In this document: positions 17,748 through 25,392 of the stretch, one piece after another
Layout: the number at the start of each line of letters is the position of its first letter
Numbering within the stretch: the stretch's first letter is position 1
NCBI GenBank assembly: GCA_964428345.1
Contig: CAYRYD010000019.1
Location: 1-64,000, forward strand
Length of the DNA: 64,000 nt
DNA from: JABDMH01 sp964428345
GTDB lineage: Bacteria > Bacteroidota > Bacteroidia > Chitinophagales > Saprospiraceae
Reading direction: 5' to 3'
Notes under the pieces: generated by a model
Seen by the model: only the letters and a program-made list of their open reading frames with translations
Database searches by the model: none
What the model was told of the DNA's origin: nothing
Made by a program: the position numbers and the translations under genes

Positions 17748-19181
17748 ATGCACCGGTATTTTTACATTTTTCCCATTGTTACTTTGCTTATTCCGGTTTT
17801 CCTCTGTTCTCAACCGGATGTTTTTAATGAACAATATGGCAACTACAGGGAACCAGCCATTGAAAACCGCCGATTCAAACATGCCGATATTCAGTCACTG
17901 ATCAAACAATTGCCTGACACCTTGTTTGATGTAAGGGTCGCTGGACATTCGCTGGAAGGCCGGGAAATCTACCTTGTCAAAGCAGGTCAGGGACGAACCA
18001 GGGTACTACTCTGGTCGCAGATGCACGGCAATGAACCAACAGCCACAATGGCGATCATGGATATTTTCAACTATCTGAAACACGATCGGGGAAAGTTACG
18101 GAATCAAATTCTCGATAAACTGACCCTCTACTTCATTCCCATGCTCAACCCGGATGGAGCAGATGCTTTTCAGCGCCGCAATGCCCTGGATATCGATCTC
18201 AACCGCGATGCCCTCCGGTTGCAATGTCCGGAAAGTCAGATACTGAAAGGGATCCGGGATGAACTGGACCCGGAATGGGGATTTAACCTGCACGATCAAA
18301 ACCGCTATACTTCAGCAGGAAAAACCGAACAAATGGCCAGCATTTCTTTTTTAGCTCCGGCTTTTAATGAAGAAAAAGACTGGAATAACGGACGTACCCG
18401 GGCCATGCAATTGATCTGTCACATGAATGCCGTCCTACAAACCTACATACCGGGCAAGGTCGGACGTTATTCGGATGAATTTGAACCCCGGGCCTTTGGC
18501 GACAATATGCAGAAGTGGGGTACCAATACCATTTTAATTGAGACCGGAGCAATGAGGGACGATCCCGAAAAACAATACCTGCGGAAAATGAATTACATCA
18601 GCATCCTGAGTGCTTTTCAATCAATAGTAACCGGTACTTTTGAAAAATACCGGCTGGCCGACTACGAAAAAATCCCGTTTAACCAGGGAGTCCTGCACGA
18701 TCTGATTATCCGTAATGCAACCATTCGTTTGTTTGATCGCGACTTCCTGCTGGATATCGGGATGCGGCAGGATGAAATTCAGAACAAAACCGCCGATGAT
18801 TTCTATCTGAGGGCCTATATTGCCGATCTTGGAGATTTGCACAATTACTTTGGCTATGACGAATACGATGCGACTGGTCAGGAGGTCCGCTATGAAAAAC
18901 TCCACGAACGTTCATTTAGCCAATTGAAGGACCTGGAAAAAAGTGGCATTGCCAATCACCTGCTACTGGGTTATACCACATTTCAGGTTGAAACACTTCC
19001 GGAACCGGCGGTTATGGACCAACTCCCCTTTCGAATGATCAAAACCGGTACTGTATACAGCCAGGACAAAGTTCGAATGGGACAAAATCCGGTTATTACG
19101 TTCTGGCATGGAAACGCGTTGAAAGCGATCCTGTTCAATGGTACCTTGCATTCATGGGAGGCCATCAAAGACCGGTGGTAA
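17748..19181 (+). CDS. M14-family zinc carboxypeptidase
   Basis: A 477-residue exported peptidase. After a signal peptide (about 1-22) the M14 zinc site is visible as H93-Gly-Asn-E96 in Gln-Met-His-Gly-Asn-Glu-Pro, with H182 in Asn-Leu-His-Asp-Gln as third ligand. The substrate-binding Asp-Leu-Asn-Arg-Asp block is at 150-154, and the catalytic glutamate is E265 in Leu-Ile-Glu-Thr-Gly-Ala. The remaining 200 residues after the peptidase domain do not match a domain I recognise. Such enzymes remove C-terminal residues from peptides or act on peptidoglycan peptides. It is a single-gene unit between a divergent and a convergent neighbour. Confidence 0.87.
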   Translation: MHRYFYIFPIVTLLIPVFLCSQPDVFNEQYGNYREPAIENRRFKHADIQSLIKQLPDTLFDVRVAGHSLEGREIYLVKAGQGRTRVLLWSQMHGNEPTATMAIMDIFNYLKHDRGKLRNQILDKLTLYFIPMLNPDGADAFQRRNALDIDLNRDALRLQCPESQILKGIRDELDPEWGFNLHDQNRYTSAGKTEQMASISFLAPAFNEEKDWNNGRTRAMQLICHMNAVLQTYIPGKVGRYSDEFEPRAFGDNMQKWGTNTILIETGAMRDDPEKQYLRKMNYISILSAFQSIVTGTFEKYRLADYEKIPFNQGVLHDLIIRNATIRLFDRDFLLDIGMRQDEIQNKTADDFYLRAYIADLGDLHNYFGYDEYDATGQEVRYEKLHERSFSQLKDLEKSGIANHLLLGYTTFQVETLPEPAVMDQLPFRMIKTGTVYSQDKVRMGQNPVITFWHGNALKAILFNGTLHSWEAIKDRW

Positions 19182-19533
19182 ATTCAGCAGCCCCTCACAG
19201 ATTGTTGGTTTACAGAACATGATCAGACACTTACTGTTGAATGTTGAAGCAATAAAAACCACGGTGTTTCGTCCCGGATAATTAGTCCGCCACGAAGTCC
19301 ATGACAAAGGCATTTCCATTGGTGAATTATCCTAAAAATGGGACGCAATAATTTAACCATCAATTGATGGTCTTTTCAGCTGAAAAGAATGATTTTTCCT
19401 TTTTCCTGCCGGGTAAAAAAGTTGTATCCGAAAAATACCGGTATTATGTGCAGAGTCCGGACGGATGATGTTTGCTGACCAGAAATACAATCCCGGATTT
19501 TCGGGACTGCATTTCCCCGGATTGGAAAAACAT
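19182..19533. other. Convergent intergenic region with two palindromes
   Basis: This 352-base gap lies between the ends of the convergent M14 and GldM-C-like genes. No coding sequence is supported. It holds two adjacent perfect 16-base palindromes (19356-19387) and, further right, a small Tcccg/cggga hairpin near 19493-19508. Transcription termination in both directions is the most likely function. Confidence 0.55.
19356..19387. repeat. Two back-to-back perfect 16-bp palindromes
   Basis: ACCATCAATTGATGGT (19356-19371) is followed with no spacer by CTTTTCAGCTGAAAAG (19372-19387). Each is fully self-complementary. A T-rich tract (19388-19405) follows on the plus strand. In RNA each half can fold only as a hairpin with a very tight loop. 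As DNA they are ideal dimeric-protein sites. A paired bidirectional terminator or a double operator are both possible. Confidence 0.7.
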
Positions 19534-19974
19534 CTAAACCACGATAAATTTCCTTCCATGGACATCCACTAAATCCTTGCCATTCGGCAGGTAAGCTTTT
19601 GTGTTCCTGAATTCGAATTCGTCACCGGGCATGAGGCTGGTCAGATGGGTAACCATTTCTTTGGTTAACACATTGGATTTGGTTTCCAGAGAAGTGGTTT
19701 TACCATCTTTGGTAACATCCAGGGTAAATGTAAAAATCCTGGATCCGGTGGCGCATCCATCCACCTTTAAATCGTGATGCCGGGCGATTTCTTTTCTGGT
19801 AATCTCACCTCCGAATTTCCCGGCGAAAATCACATACGCACCTCCGAAGCGCAGTTCGCTCATAGCTGATGCTCCTGTTGCAGACCCCGGATTCAGACCC
19901 GGTCCTTCTGAGAATGAGCAAGTGAGCAACAACAGGATGCCGGAAAACAAAAATTTATTTACCTTCTTTTTCAT
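19534..19974 (-). CDS. Small secreted protein with GldM C-terminal-like domain (tentative)
   Basis: A 146-residue protein with a signal peptide or lipoprotein N-terminus (hydrophobic stretch about 9-20, Thr-Cys-Ser at 18-20). From residue 40 onward it resembles the last domain of the gliding/T9SS protein GldM: Phe-Thr-Leu-Asp-Val-Thr-Lys-Asp-Gly, a Glu-Thr-Lys-Ser-Asn-Val-Leu-Thr block, and Pro-Gly-Asp-Glu-Phe-Glu-Phe-Arg-Asn-Thr-Lys-Ala followed by a closing Phe-Ile-Val-Val strand. No other T9SS core gene is nearby, so this would be a free-standing domain rather than GldM itself. The similarity is by eye and could be coincidental for a beta-sandwich. Confidence 0.55.
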   Translation of the reverse strand: MKKKVNKFLFSGILLLLTCSFSEGPGLNPGSATGASAMSELRFGGAYVIFAGKFGGEITRKEIARHHDLKVDGCATGSRIFTFTLDVTKDGKTTSLETKSNVLTKEMVTHLTSLMPGDEFEFRNTKAYLPNGKDLVDVHGRKFIVV

Positions 19975-20206
19975 CTCTTTTAATTTTTTAATGGTGAATA
20001 AATCCAGACAAACCTATTCCTTTTTTGAAGGCAAAAAATCAAAAGAAGACCAACAACCTGACAACGGATAACAACAACCATTTTCGAAGCCAGGAGCAGA
20101 AACCCGGTCGTTGATCTACTTTAAGCAGGCGTTTGTCTCCCCAGGCCTTCCGAATTCGCGTTATTGATGTTATTTTGTTGGGGACACCTGGAGAGAGAAT
20201 GAACCA

Positions 20207-21253
20207 ATGAAAAAAAATCACCTGAGTGTAAACATAAAGGAGATGTCCCTCCACCTCCTGTTCTGGTTACTCTACCTGGCATCGGAGTACTTTGCCAACC
20301 TGATGCATATGCAACCGGAGCAAAACCTCCGCTTTTTTCAATCTACTTTCCTTTCCCTGCCGGCTTTGATGATCCCGACCTACTTCATTGCACTTTACGT
20401 TGTTCCCCGGTATCTGCATTCAGAACGGTGGATTCAATTCATCTTTTGGATTCTGGCGGTCGCGATATTTGTCTTTTTTGCCAGAATCAAGTGGGCGGAA
20501 CTGGTCAATTATCTCGAGACTGCCCGTTACTTTAAAATGCCAGCTCACAAGATGCTTAAAAACATCATCCGGGACTATTCCATCATCGCGTTGGCAGTTT
20601 GCATATATATTATTGGGGATTACCGGAAAAAGCAAAAAATCAATGAACAATTGACAAAAGCAAAAGCCGAAGCTGAAATAAAACTGCTCAAGGGTCAACT
20701 TCACCCTCATTTCCTTTTCAACTCACTCAACAACATCTATAGCCTCGCCCTGATGAAGTCAGATCTGACTGCCGACAGTATTTTAAAACTCACCGAATTG
20801 CTCGACTACCTTGTCTACCGGGCGAATAAGGATAAGGTAGCTTTATCGAAAGAAGTCGAACTACTCCGGAACTATGTTGAACTGGAGCAATTGCGATACG
20901 GTGAAAAGTTGAAAATCGAAAGGAATATCACGCTTAAGAATGATAAACAGGTCGCTCCGCTTATCCTGTTGCCATTCGCTGAAAATTGTTTCAAGCACGG
21001 AGGCGCAGGAAAAGACGGGATATTTCACCTAAAAATAGATCTCTATGCTGACTCTGACAGGCTCGTGTTTCATATCACAAACAGCAGAAAAAAGGGTAGA
21101 GAAAATACGGAATCCAACGGAGGAATCGGACTTGAAAATATCCGGAAACGGCTTAACTTGCTTTATCCCGGTCGTCATCAGTTAGACATTGACCAGCGAT
21201 CAGAGTATTACAGCGTCAGACTCGAAATAGATTTAAGGGATGAAAAAGTATAA
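20207..21253 (+). CDS. LytS/YehU-type sensor histidine kinase
   Basis: A 348-residue inner-membrane kinase with four predicted N-terminal transmembrane helices (about 13-32, 45-65, 75-95 and 122-143) and no periplasmic sensor domain. A short coiled coil (Lys/Glu/Ala-rich, about 145-162) leads into the His_kinase region with Leu-His-Pro-His-Phe-Leu-Phe-Asn-Ser-Leu-Asn, whose second histidine is the phosphoacceptor. The ATPase domain has Pro-Phe-Ala-Glu-Asn-Cys-Phe-Lys-His-Gly (N box) and Gly-Ile-Gly-Leu-Glu-Asn-Ile-Arg-Lys-Arg-Leu. Its end overlaps the LytTR regulator start by 14 bases, so the pair is co-translated. The signal is unknown. Confidence 0.93.
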   Translation: MKKNHLSVNIKEMSLHLLFWLLYLASEYFANLMHMQPEQNLRFFQSTFLSLPALMIPTYFIALYVVPRYLHSERWIQFIFWILAVAIFVFFARIKWAELVNYLETARYFKMPAHKMLKNIIRDYSIIALAVCIYIIGDYRKKQKINEQLTKAKAEAEIKLLKGQLHPHFLFNSLNNIYSLALMKSDLTADSILKLTELLDYLVYRANKDKVALSKEVELLRNYVELEQLRYGEKLKIERNITLKNDKQVAPLILLPFAENCFKHGGAGKDGIFHLKIDLYADSDRLVFHITNSRKKGRENTESNGGIGLENIRKRLNLLYPGRHQLDIDQRSEYYSVRLEIDLRDEKV

Positions 21254-21950
21254 ATGCTTTATTGTGGATGATGAACCATTGGCGTTGAACGTCATCGAAC
21301 AGCACCTCGCTAAATTCAGCCAGTTTGAAGTATGCGGCACATCCACTGACCCGGTTCATGCGTTGTCTCAAATAAAATTCCTCCAGCCTGATCTCATCTT
21401 CCTCGACATCGAAATGCCGGGTATAACCGGATTGGACCTGATCGCCTCGATCCGTCACAAGCCGGAAATTATCATAACGACTGCCTACCGGGAATACGCT
21501 GTCGAAGGTTTCGAATTGAATGTCCTGGACTATTTGGTAAAACCGATCCCTTTTAACCGTTTTTATCAGGCAATTGATAAATTTCTCGAACAAAGTATGG
21601 CGCAAGGAGCGGCACCGCTCACCGATGATCGTACCTGCATTCTGGTAAAAGCCGACCGTAAGACCCTAAGAATCACCTTAGACGATATACTCTTTATCGA
21701 AGGTGTAAAAGACTACGTCAAAATTATACTACCCGCTCAGAAAATCACCACGAAAATATCCATCGGTAATTTTTTCAAAATCCTTCCGAAAGACCAGTTT
21801 ATCCAGGTCCATAAATCATTCCTGGTTGCCAAAAATAAAATCAGGGCATATACTGCTCACGATATTGAAATCGGCGATCTGGTCGTTCCGATCGGACGAA
21901 CCTACAAAGATGAATTCTTAAGGGAGATGAGTACTGGTAGTTTTGAATAA
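21240..21950 (+). CDS. LytTR-family response regulator
   Basis: A 236-residue regulator with an N-terminal CheY-like receiver (acidic pocket D10-D11, phosphoacceptor D56 in Phe-Leu-Asp-Ile-Glu-Met-Pro-Gly, conserved Lys in Val-Lys-Pro) and a C-terminal LytTR DNA-binding domain starting near residue 130, including Phe-Ile-Glu-Gly-Val-Lys-Asp-Tyr-Val-Lys and Phe-Ile-Gln-Val-His-Lys-Ser-Phe-Leu-Val. LytTR domains bind direct repeats upstream of targets such as cell-envelope genes. It overlaps the kinase gene and has the opposite orientation to MgtE downstream. No obvious target repeat was identified in the window. Confidence 0.94.
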   Translation: MKKYKCFIVDDEPLALNVIEQHLAKFSQFEVCGTSTDPVHALSQIKFLQPDLIFLDIEMPGITGLDLIASIRHKPEIIITTAYREYAVEGFELNVLDYLVKPIPFNRFYQAIDKFLEQSMAQGAAPLTDDRTCILVKADRKTLRITLDDILFIEGVKDYVKIILPAQKITTKISIGNFFKILPKDQFIQVHKSFLVAKNKIRAYTAHDIEIGDLVVPIGRTYKDEFLREMSTGSFE

Positions 21951-21992
21951 TTACAATCCGGCCCTGGAGCCATGCGCCAAGGTAACTCATAC

Positions 21993-23363
21993 TCAGAGTT
22001 CGGAAAAATGCGACATGGCCATCGAGGCAAAGCTCAGGGCAAAAAAGAAACCCGCCATATCGGTAACCGTGGTCAATATCGGTCCCGATGCAAGAGCCGG
22101 ATCATAACCCCGGTGTTTTAACAGGAGTGGTATGGTGCCACCAAGGGTAACCGCCACGAGGGTGTTAATGGCCAGTGCACCACCAACCACCAGCCCCAGC
22201 ATGACATTGGCCTTCCATAAGTATGCTGCCAGTCCGATGAGTAGCCCAAGAGAAAGTCCATTGATCACACCCAGTCCAAGCTCCTGCATCCATACCCTGA
22301 ACACTTCCCCTGATTTGACTGCACCGATAGATAGTTCCCGCATACTTACGGCGACGGCCTGAAAGCCGGCACATCCGCTCATGTCGGAGATGATCGGTAG
22401 GAAAACGGCAAGCGCAATGACTGCACTCAGGGTATCCTGATAAAAAGCTATCACACTGGCTGCAATCATATTGAGAATGATGTTTATAGCAAGCCAGGAC
22501 AAACGGTTTTTAGCCCGATCCCCAAGGGGCATCGTTCTCAGCTCCTCACCACCCACGATACCCTGGCTTTCGAGATGATCGTATGATACCTGGTCAGCCA
22601 TGGCTTCGAGCACGTCCTTACGTAGGACCACTCCTACCATAAACTGATGTTCATCCACCACCGGCACACCATAAAAATCGTGGGTATGAAAAAAATCAAC
22701 CAGGTGTTCCAGATGATAATCCTGCGGCACCGTAATGACCTCCGGGATCATAATATCCTTCAACCGCGTATCCGGTTCTGACAATAAAAGATCCTGAATC
22801 TGTACTACCCCCGTAAATTTGCCTTGTACATCATTGATGTAGAGGTACTTAATATGCAGCTGATCATAGGTATCCCTTTGTTTCCGTATTTCATGGATAA
22901 TCTGCCTGACGGTCATTTCTTCCCGGAAGGCAAAAAACTCGGTTACCATCAGACCACCGGCAGTATCCGGATCAAAGTCGATCAGCTTTCGCACATCCGC
23001 TGCCTCTTCGGGATCCATATGCGAGAGAATCGCTTCTGCTTCTTCACTTTCCAGTTCCCATAAAATATCGGTCTGCTCGTCACTGGGCATCTCATTGAGA
23101 ATCGCTGCGGCATCGGCTGCTTCCATATCCTCGACGATCTCGGCAGCCTGTTGTTCGGGAAGTTCCTCCATCAACGAAGCGGCATTTTCCGGAGTTAGTC
23201 TCTTTAGGAGACGGGTTTGTTCTTCCCGGTTGAGATGACTCATCAGGTGTACGATCTCGTGCGAATTTAAACCCTCGATAAATTCGATCAGGGCAACAGA
23301 ATCCTCCTCCCGGATCAGTCTTTCCAGTACCTCCAGGGTCGTTTCTAAAGTCGGTTGGGTCAT
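21993..23363 (-). CDS. mgtE: Magnesium transporter MgtE
   Basis: An inner-membrane Mg2+ channel of the MgtE type, about 456 residues. The N-terminal superhelical domain shows repeated Leu-Thr-Pro-Glu-Asn-Ala, Met-Glu-Ala-Ala-Asp-Ala-Ala and Asp-Pro-Glu-Glu-Ala-Ala-Asp units. Next comes Phe-Asp-Pro-Asp-Thr-Ala-Gly-Gly-Leu-Met, then two CBS domains and five transmembrane helices (about residues 300-455) with the acidic pore-helix regions. The start is placed at the ATG at 23363 (Met-Thr-Gln-Pro-Thr), because the longer frame begins with a GTG 51 bases upstream and lacks family similarity. In this family cytosolic Mg2+ binding between the CBS and N domains closes the channel. It is convergent with the LytTR regulator. 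Confidence 0.95.
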   Translation of the reverse strand: MTQPTLETTLEVLERLIREEDSVALIEFIEGLNSHEIVHLMSHLNREEQTRLLKRLTPENAASLMEELPEQQAAEIVEDMEAADAAAILNEMPSDEQTDILWELESEEAEAILSHMDPEEAADVRKLIDFDPDTAGGLMVTEFFAFREEMTVRQIIHEIRKQRDTYDQLHIKYLYINDVQGKFTGVVQIQDLLLSEPDTRLKDIMIPEVITVPQDYHLEHLVDFFHTHDFYGVPVVDEHQFMVGVVLRKDVLEAMADQVSYDHLESQGIVGGEELRTMPLGDRAKNRLSWLAINIILNMIAASVIAFYQDTLSAVIALAVFLPIISDMSGCAGFQAVAVSMRELSIGAVKSGEVFRVWMQELGLGVINGLSLGLLIGLAAYLWKANVMLGLVVGGALAINTLVAVTLGGTIPLLLKHRGYDPALASGPILTTVTDMAGFFFALSFASMAMSHFSEL

Positions 23364-23764
23364 ATTGAACGATTTACAATTATTACCTGACGAATTATTA
23401 CTCACAGATCGCACTTTCTAAACAGAAGATCCGGTCACCGTCTTCAAAAGTACTGGAATTTAACCAAAGGACATGCTCTGAAAAGCATGGAACATCGGGC
23501 AGATTCCAGACGCTTGTTCTTACCAGAAGCATGAAAACCTGGTTGCAAGCGGAAGGAAATGATCTGGCAACCGGGCATGATATCCATCAGGTTTAATACT
23601 CTGTTTCACCCGGATATCGTAAAAACTTAATTAGTATACCATTCACTATATGACAAAAATCACTAACTTCAGTGCTCTATATCACCCTTATTTGCTTTCA
23701 CCGGCTGGCTATTAAACGTAGTTTTGAAAGCAAGATGGATAAGTCATAGTTAAACTCATGAATT
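23364..23764. other. Divergent regulatory region for mgtE and the electron-transfer cluster
   Basis: About 400 bases without a supported gene. A short hairpin CATGCT...AGCATG lies at 23472-23489. A TAGTTTTG match to the Bacteroidota -7 element (TAnnTTTG) is at 23719-23726, which would give a 5' leader of about 30 bases before the ATG at 23765. The nearest TTTG (23691-23694) is 24 bases upstream, longer than the usual 19-21, so this promoter is only tentative. No Mg2+ riboswitch fold was recognised in front of mgtE. Confidence 0.4.
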
Positions 23765-24151
23765 ATGTCAACGAAGCATTTATCCGGTAAGCTGATAGCC
23801 CTCCTCAGTATTGGAATTTTCCTTTTTTCCTCGTGTGAGTATGAATTTATTGAACCGGAACCGGTAGTTATACCAGAGGTAATCAGTTTTACTGACGACA
23901 TCCTGCCGGTATTTGCCAATAAATGCAGTTTAAGCGGGTGTCACACTACGGGAAATCCAATCCTGGATTTATCGGCTGCCAATGCCTATACCCAACTTTT
24001 CGGGAAGCAACTGATCGATCTGGATGTACCGGAATCCAGTGGAATATATTTGAAGTTAACCTCTCCGGGTACTACTCACCAGGGAAGGTCGACTGCTCAG
24101 GAGCAGGCTCTAATTTTAGAGTGGATTCGAAAAGGTGCACGTAATAATTAA
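23765..24151 (+). CDS. Cytochrome-like lipoprotein with a CX4CH motif
   Basis: A 128-residue lipoprotein: the hydrophobic signal ends in Phe-Ser-Ser-C24. The mature part begins with a Glu/Pro-rich linker and then Phe-Thr-Asp-Asp-Ile-Leu-Pro-Val-Phe-Ala-Asn-Lys-C54-Ser-Leu-Ser-Gly-C59-His60. The sequence before the cysteines is that of planctomycete/Bacteroidota cytochrome c domains (Val-x-Pro-Ile/Val-Phe), but the haem motif is CX4CH instead of CXXCH. CX4CH haem sites exist in some multihaem cytochromes, so covalent haem is possible but not certain. It is the first gene of a plus-strand series with an outer-membrane barrel, Fe-S protein and NrfD, consistent with electron transfer at the cell envelope. 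Confidence 0.75.
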   Translation: MSTKHLSGKLIALLSIGIFLFSSCEYEFIEPEPVVIPEVISFTDDILPVFANKCSLSGCHTTGNPILDLSAANAYTQLFGKQLIDLDVPESSGIYLKLTSPGTTHQGRSTAQEQALILEWIRKGARNN

Positions 24152-24163
24152 TTGATATCAACC

Positions 24164-25039
24164 ATGAAATCAATATTTAAATTAACTGGAATATTAGTCT
24201 TTGGTTTTCTTCTCACCCAGACCAGTTTTAGTCAGGAAGAAGAAGAGGAAGGAAATGGAAGGCCGGTAAGATCTCCCTATGAAGCGGTAATGCTTATTGA
24301 TTTTCCCACCACCAAAACTCCGGCAAAAGGAGCGATGGAATTGCACATTCACCACCGGTTTGGTACTTTTGGAAACGGTCTTTCTGATCTGGCCGGTATC
24401 TATGCTCCGGCAAATATCCGGATGGGTGTTAAGTATGGCATTACCAACCGGATTGCCCTGGGTTTTGGCACTGAAAAAAACCACAAAATGCAGGAATTTA
24501 TTCTTGCTTACCGGATCCTGGATCAAACTCGCAGTAATAAAATACCAGTAGCCGTCATGTACTACGGCAACGCGGTGATCGATGCACGAAATAAAGAGGT
24601 CTTTGGCGTTAATTATAGAGGTACGAATCGCTTTTCTTATTTTAATCAATTGGTTGTTTCCCGTAAATTTACTACCGCCTTGACCCTTCATACCTCCCTT
24701 AGTTTTTCTCACTTTAATGCAGTCGACTCATTATTGGAACATGATAAAATCGCCTGGCATCTGGGCGGCCGGATGAAATTATGGAGTGATAACTCTTTTG
24801 TCTTTGAATTTACCCAACCACTTGAGCCTAAGAATTTTGCAGAACATACAGAACTGACCAATCCACCCAAAGCCGGGCTATCCCTGGGCTTGGAACTGGG
24901 TACCAGCACCCATGCTTTTCAGGTTTTTGTCAGCAACTACCAGGAAATCATACCTCAACAGAATGTCTCCTTTAACCAGCATGATTTCTTCGACGGAGAC
25001 ATCCTGATTGGTTTTAACATTACAGTCAGATTGCTTTAG
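24164..25039 (+). CDS. DUF5777-family outer-membrane beta-barrel protein
   Basis: A 291-residue protein with signal peptide, an acidic mature start (poly-Glu near residues 21-26) and a pattern of amphipathic strands: Val-Met-Leu-Ile-Asp-Phe-Pro-Thr-Thr, His-His-Arg-Phe-Gly-Thr, Ile-Arg-Met-Gly-Val-Lys-Tyr-Gly and a C-terminal Gly-Phe-Asn-Ile-Thr-Val-Arg-Leu-Leu. It matches what I know of DUF5777 barrels, which in Bacteroidota are often encoded beside c-type cytochromes. The ATG at 24164 is preferred over a TTG 12 bases before it. It may form the outer-membrane partner of the cytochromes in this cluster; that role is inferred from context. Confidence 0.8.
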   Translation: MKSIFKLTGILVFGFLLTQTSFSQEEEEEGNGRPVRSPYEAVMLIDFPTTKTPAKGAMELHIHHRFGTFGNGLSDLAGIYAPANIRMGVKYGITNRIALGFGTEKNHKMQEFILAYRILDQTRSNKIPVAVMYYGNAVIDARNKEVFGVNYRGTNRFSYFNQLVVSRKFTTALTLHTSLSFSHFNAVDSLLEHDKIAWHLGGRMKLWSDNSFVFEFTQPLEPKNFAEHTELTNPPKAGLSLGLELGTSTHAFQVFVSNYQEIIPQQNVSFNQHDFFDGDILIGFNITVRLL

Positions 25040-25122
25040 AATTTTTAAAATCGTATCTTTTCGAGAAAAGAGTCGGATACATGTGTAATCCATAAAGAAA
25101 TGATAATTTAAAACTTGCTCCG

Positions 25123-25362
25123 ATGAAGAAACCAGAATCAAGACGGGAATTCCTTCGAAAGTTCGTTAATCAAAAGGAACAAATTCAAGATACCAGTCAT
25201 CAACCAGTATCCGGTGCATCGGGTGATCAAAAGATCAGGATGCTTACACCGGATGGAAGGCTGGTAGAAGTCAGAGGTCCTGTGGAGACCAGTGGGCGTG
25301 CCAGTAATGCCGAGTTATTAAACTGGATCAACAATTCAGAAAAGACAAAAGAATCGAAATAA
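25123..25362 (+). CDS. Small Tat-motif protein related to the Fe-S protein N-terminus
   Basis: A 79-residue hydrophilic protein. It begins with Ser-Arg-Arg-Glu-Phe-Leu-Arg-Lys, a near-perfect twin-arginine motif, but has no hydrophobic segment after it, so it is unlikely to be a normal Tat substrate. Residues about 38-50 (Lys-Ile-Arg-Met-Leu-Thr-Pro-Asp-Gly-Arg-Leu-Val-Glu-Val) nearly repeat residues 43-56 of the next protein (Lys-Ile-Arg-Leu-Leu-Ala-Pro-Asp-Gly-Ser-Leu-Val-Glu-Val). The gene therefore looks like a free-standing paralogue of the N-terminal region of the Fe-S subunit, 30 bases upstream of it. Function unknown; a chaperone or targeting partner is one possibility. Confidence 0.72.
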   Translation: MKKPESRREFLRKFVNQKEQIQDTSHQPVSGASGDQKIRMLTPDGRLVEVRGPVETSGRASNAELLNWINNSEKTKESK

Positions 25363-25392
25363 CTGTTTTCTATCCAACAATTCCTGAATCCA

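Noticed and set aside
23472..23489. CATGCT...AGCATG hairpin in the mgtE divergent region
   Set aside because: A six-base stem is common by chance, and no M-box riboswitch structure surrounds it.
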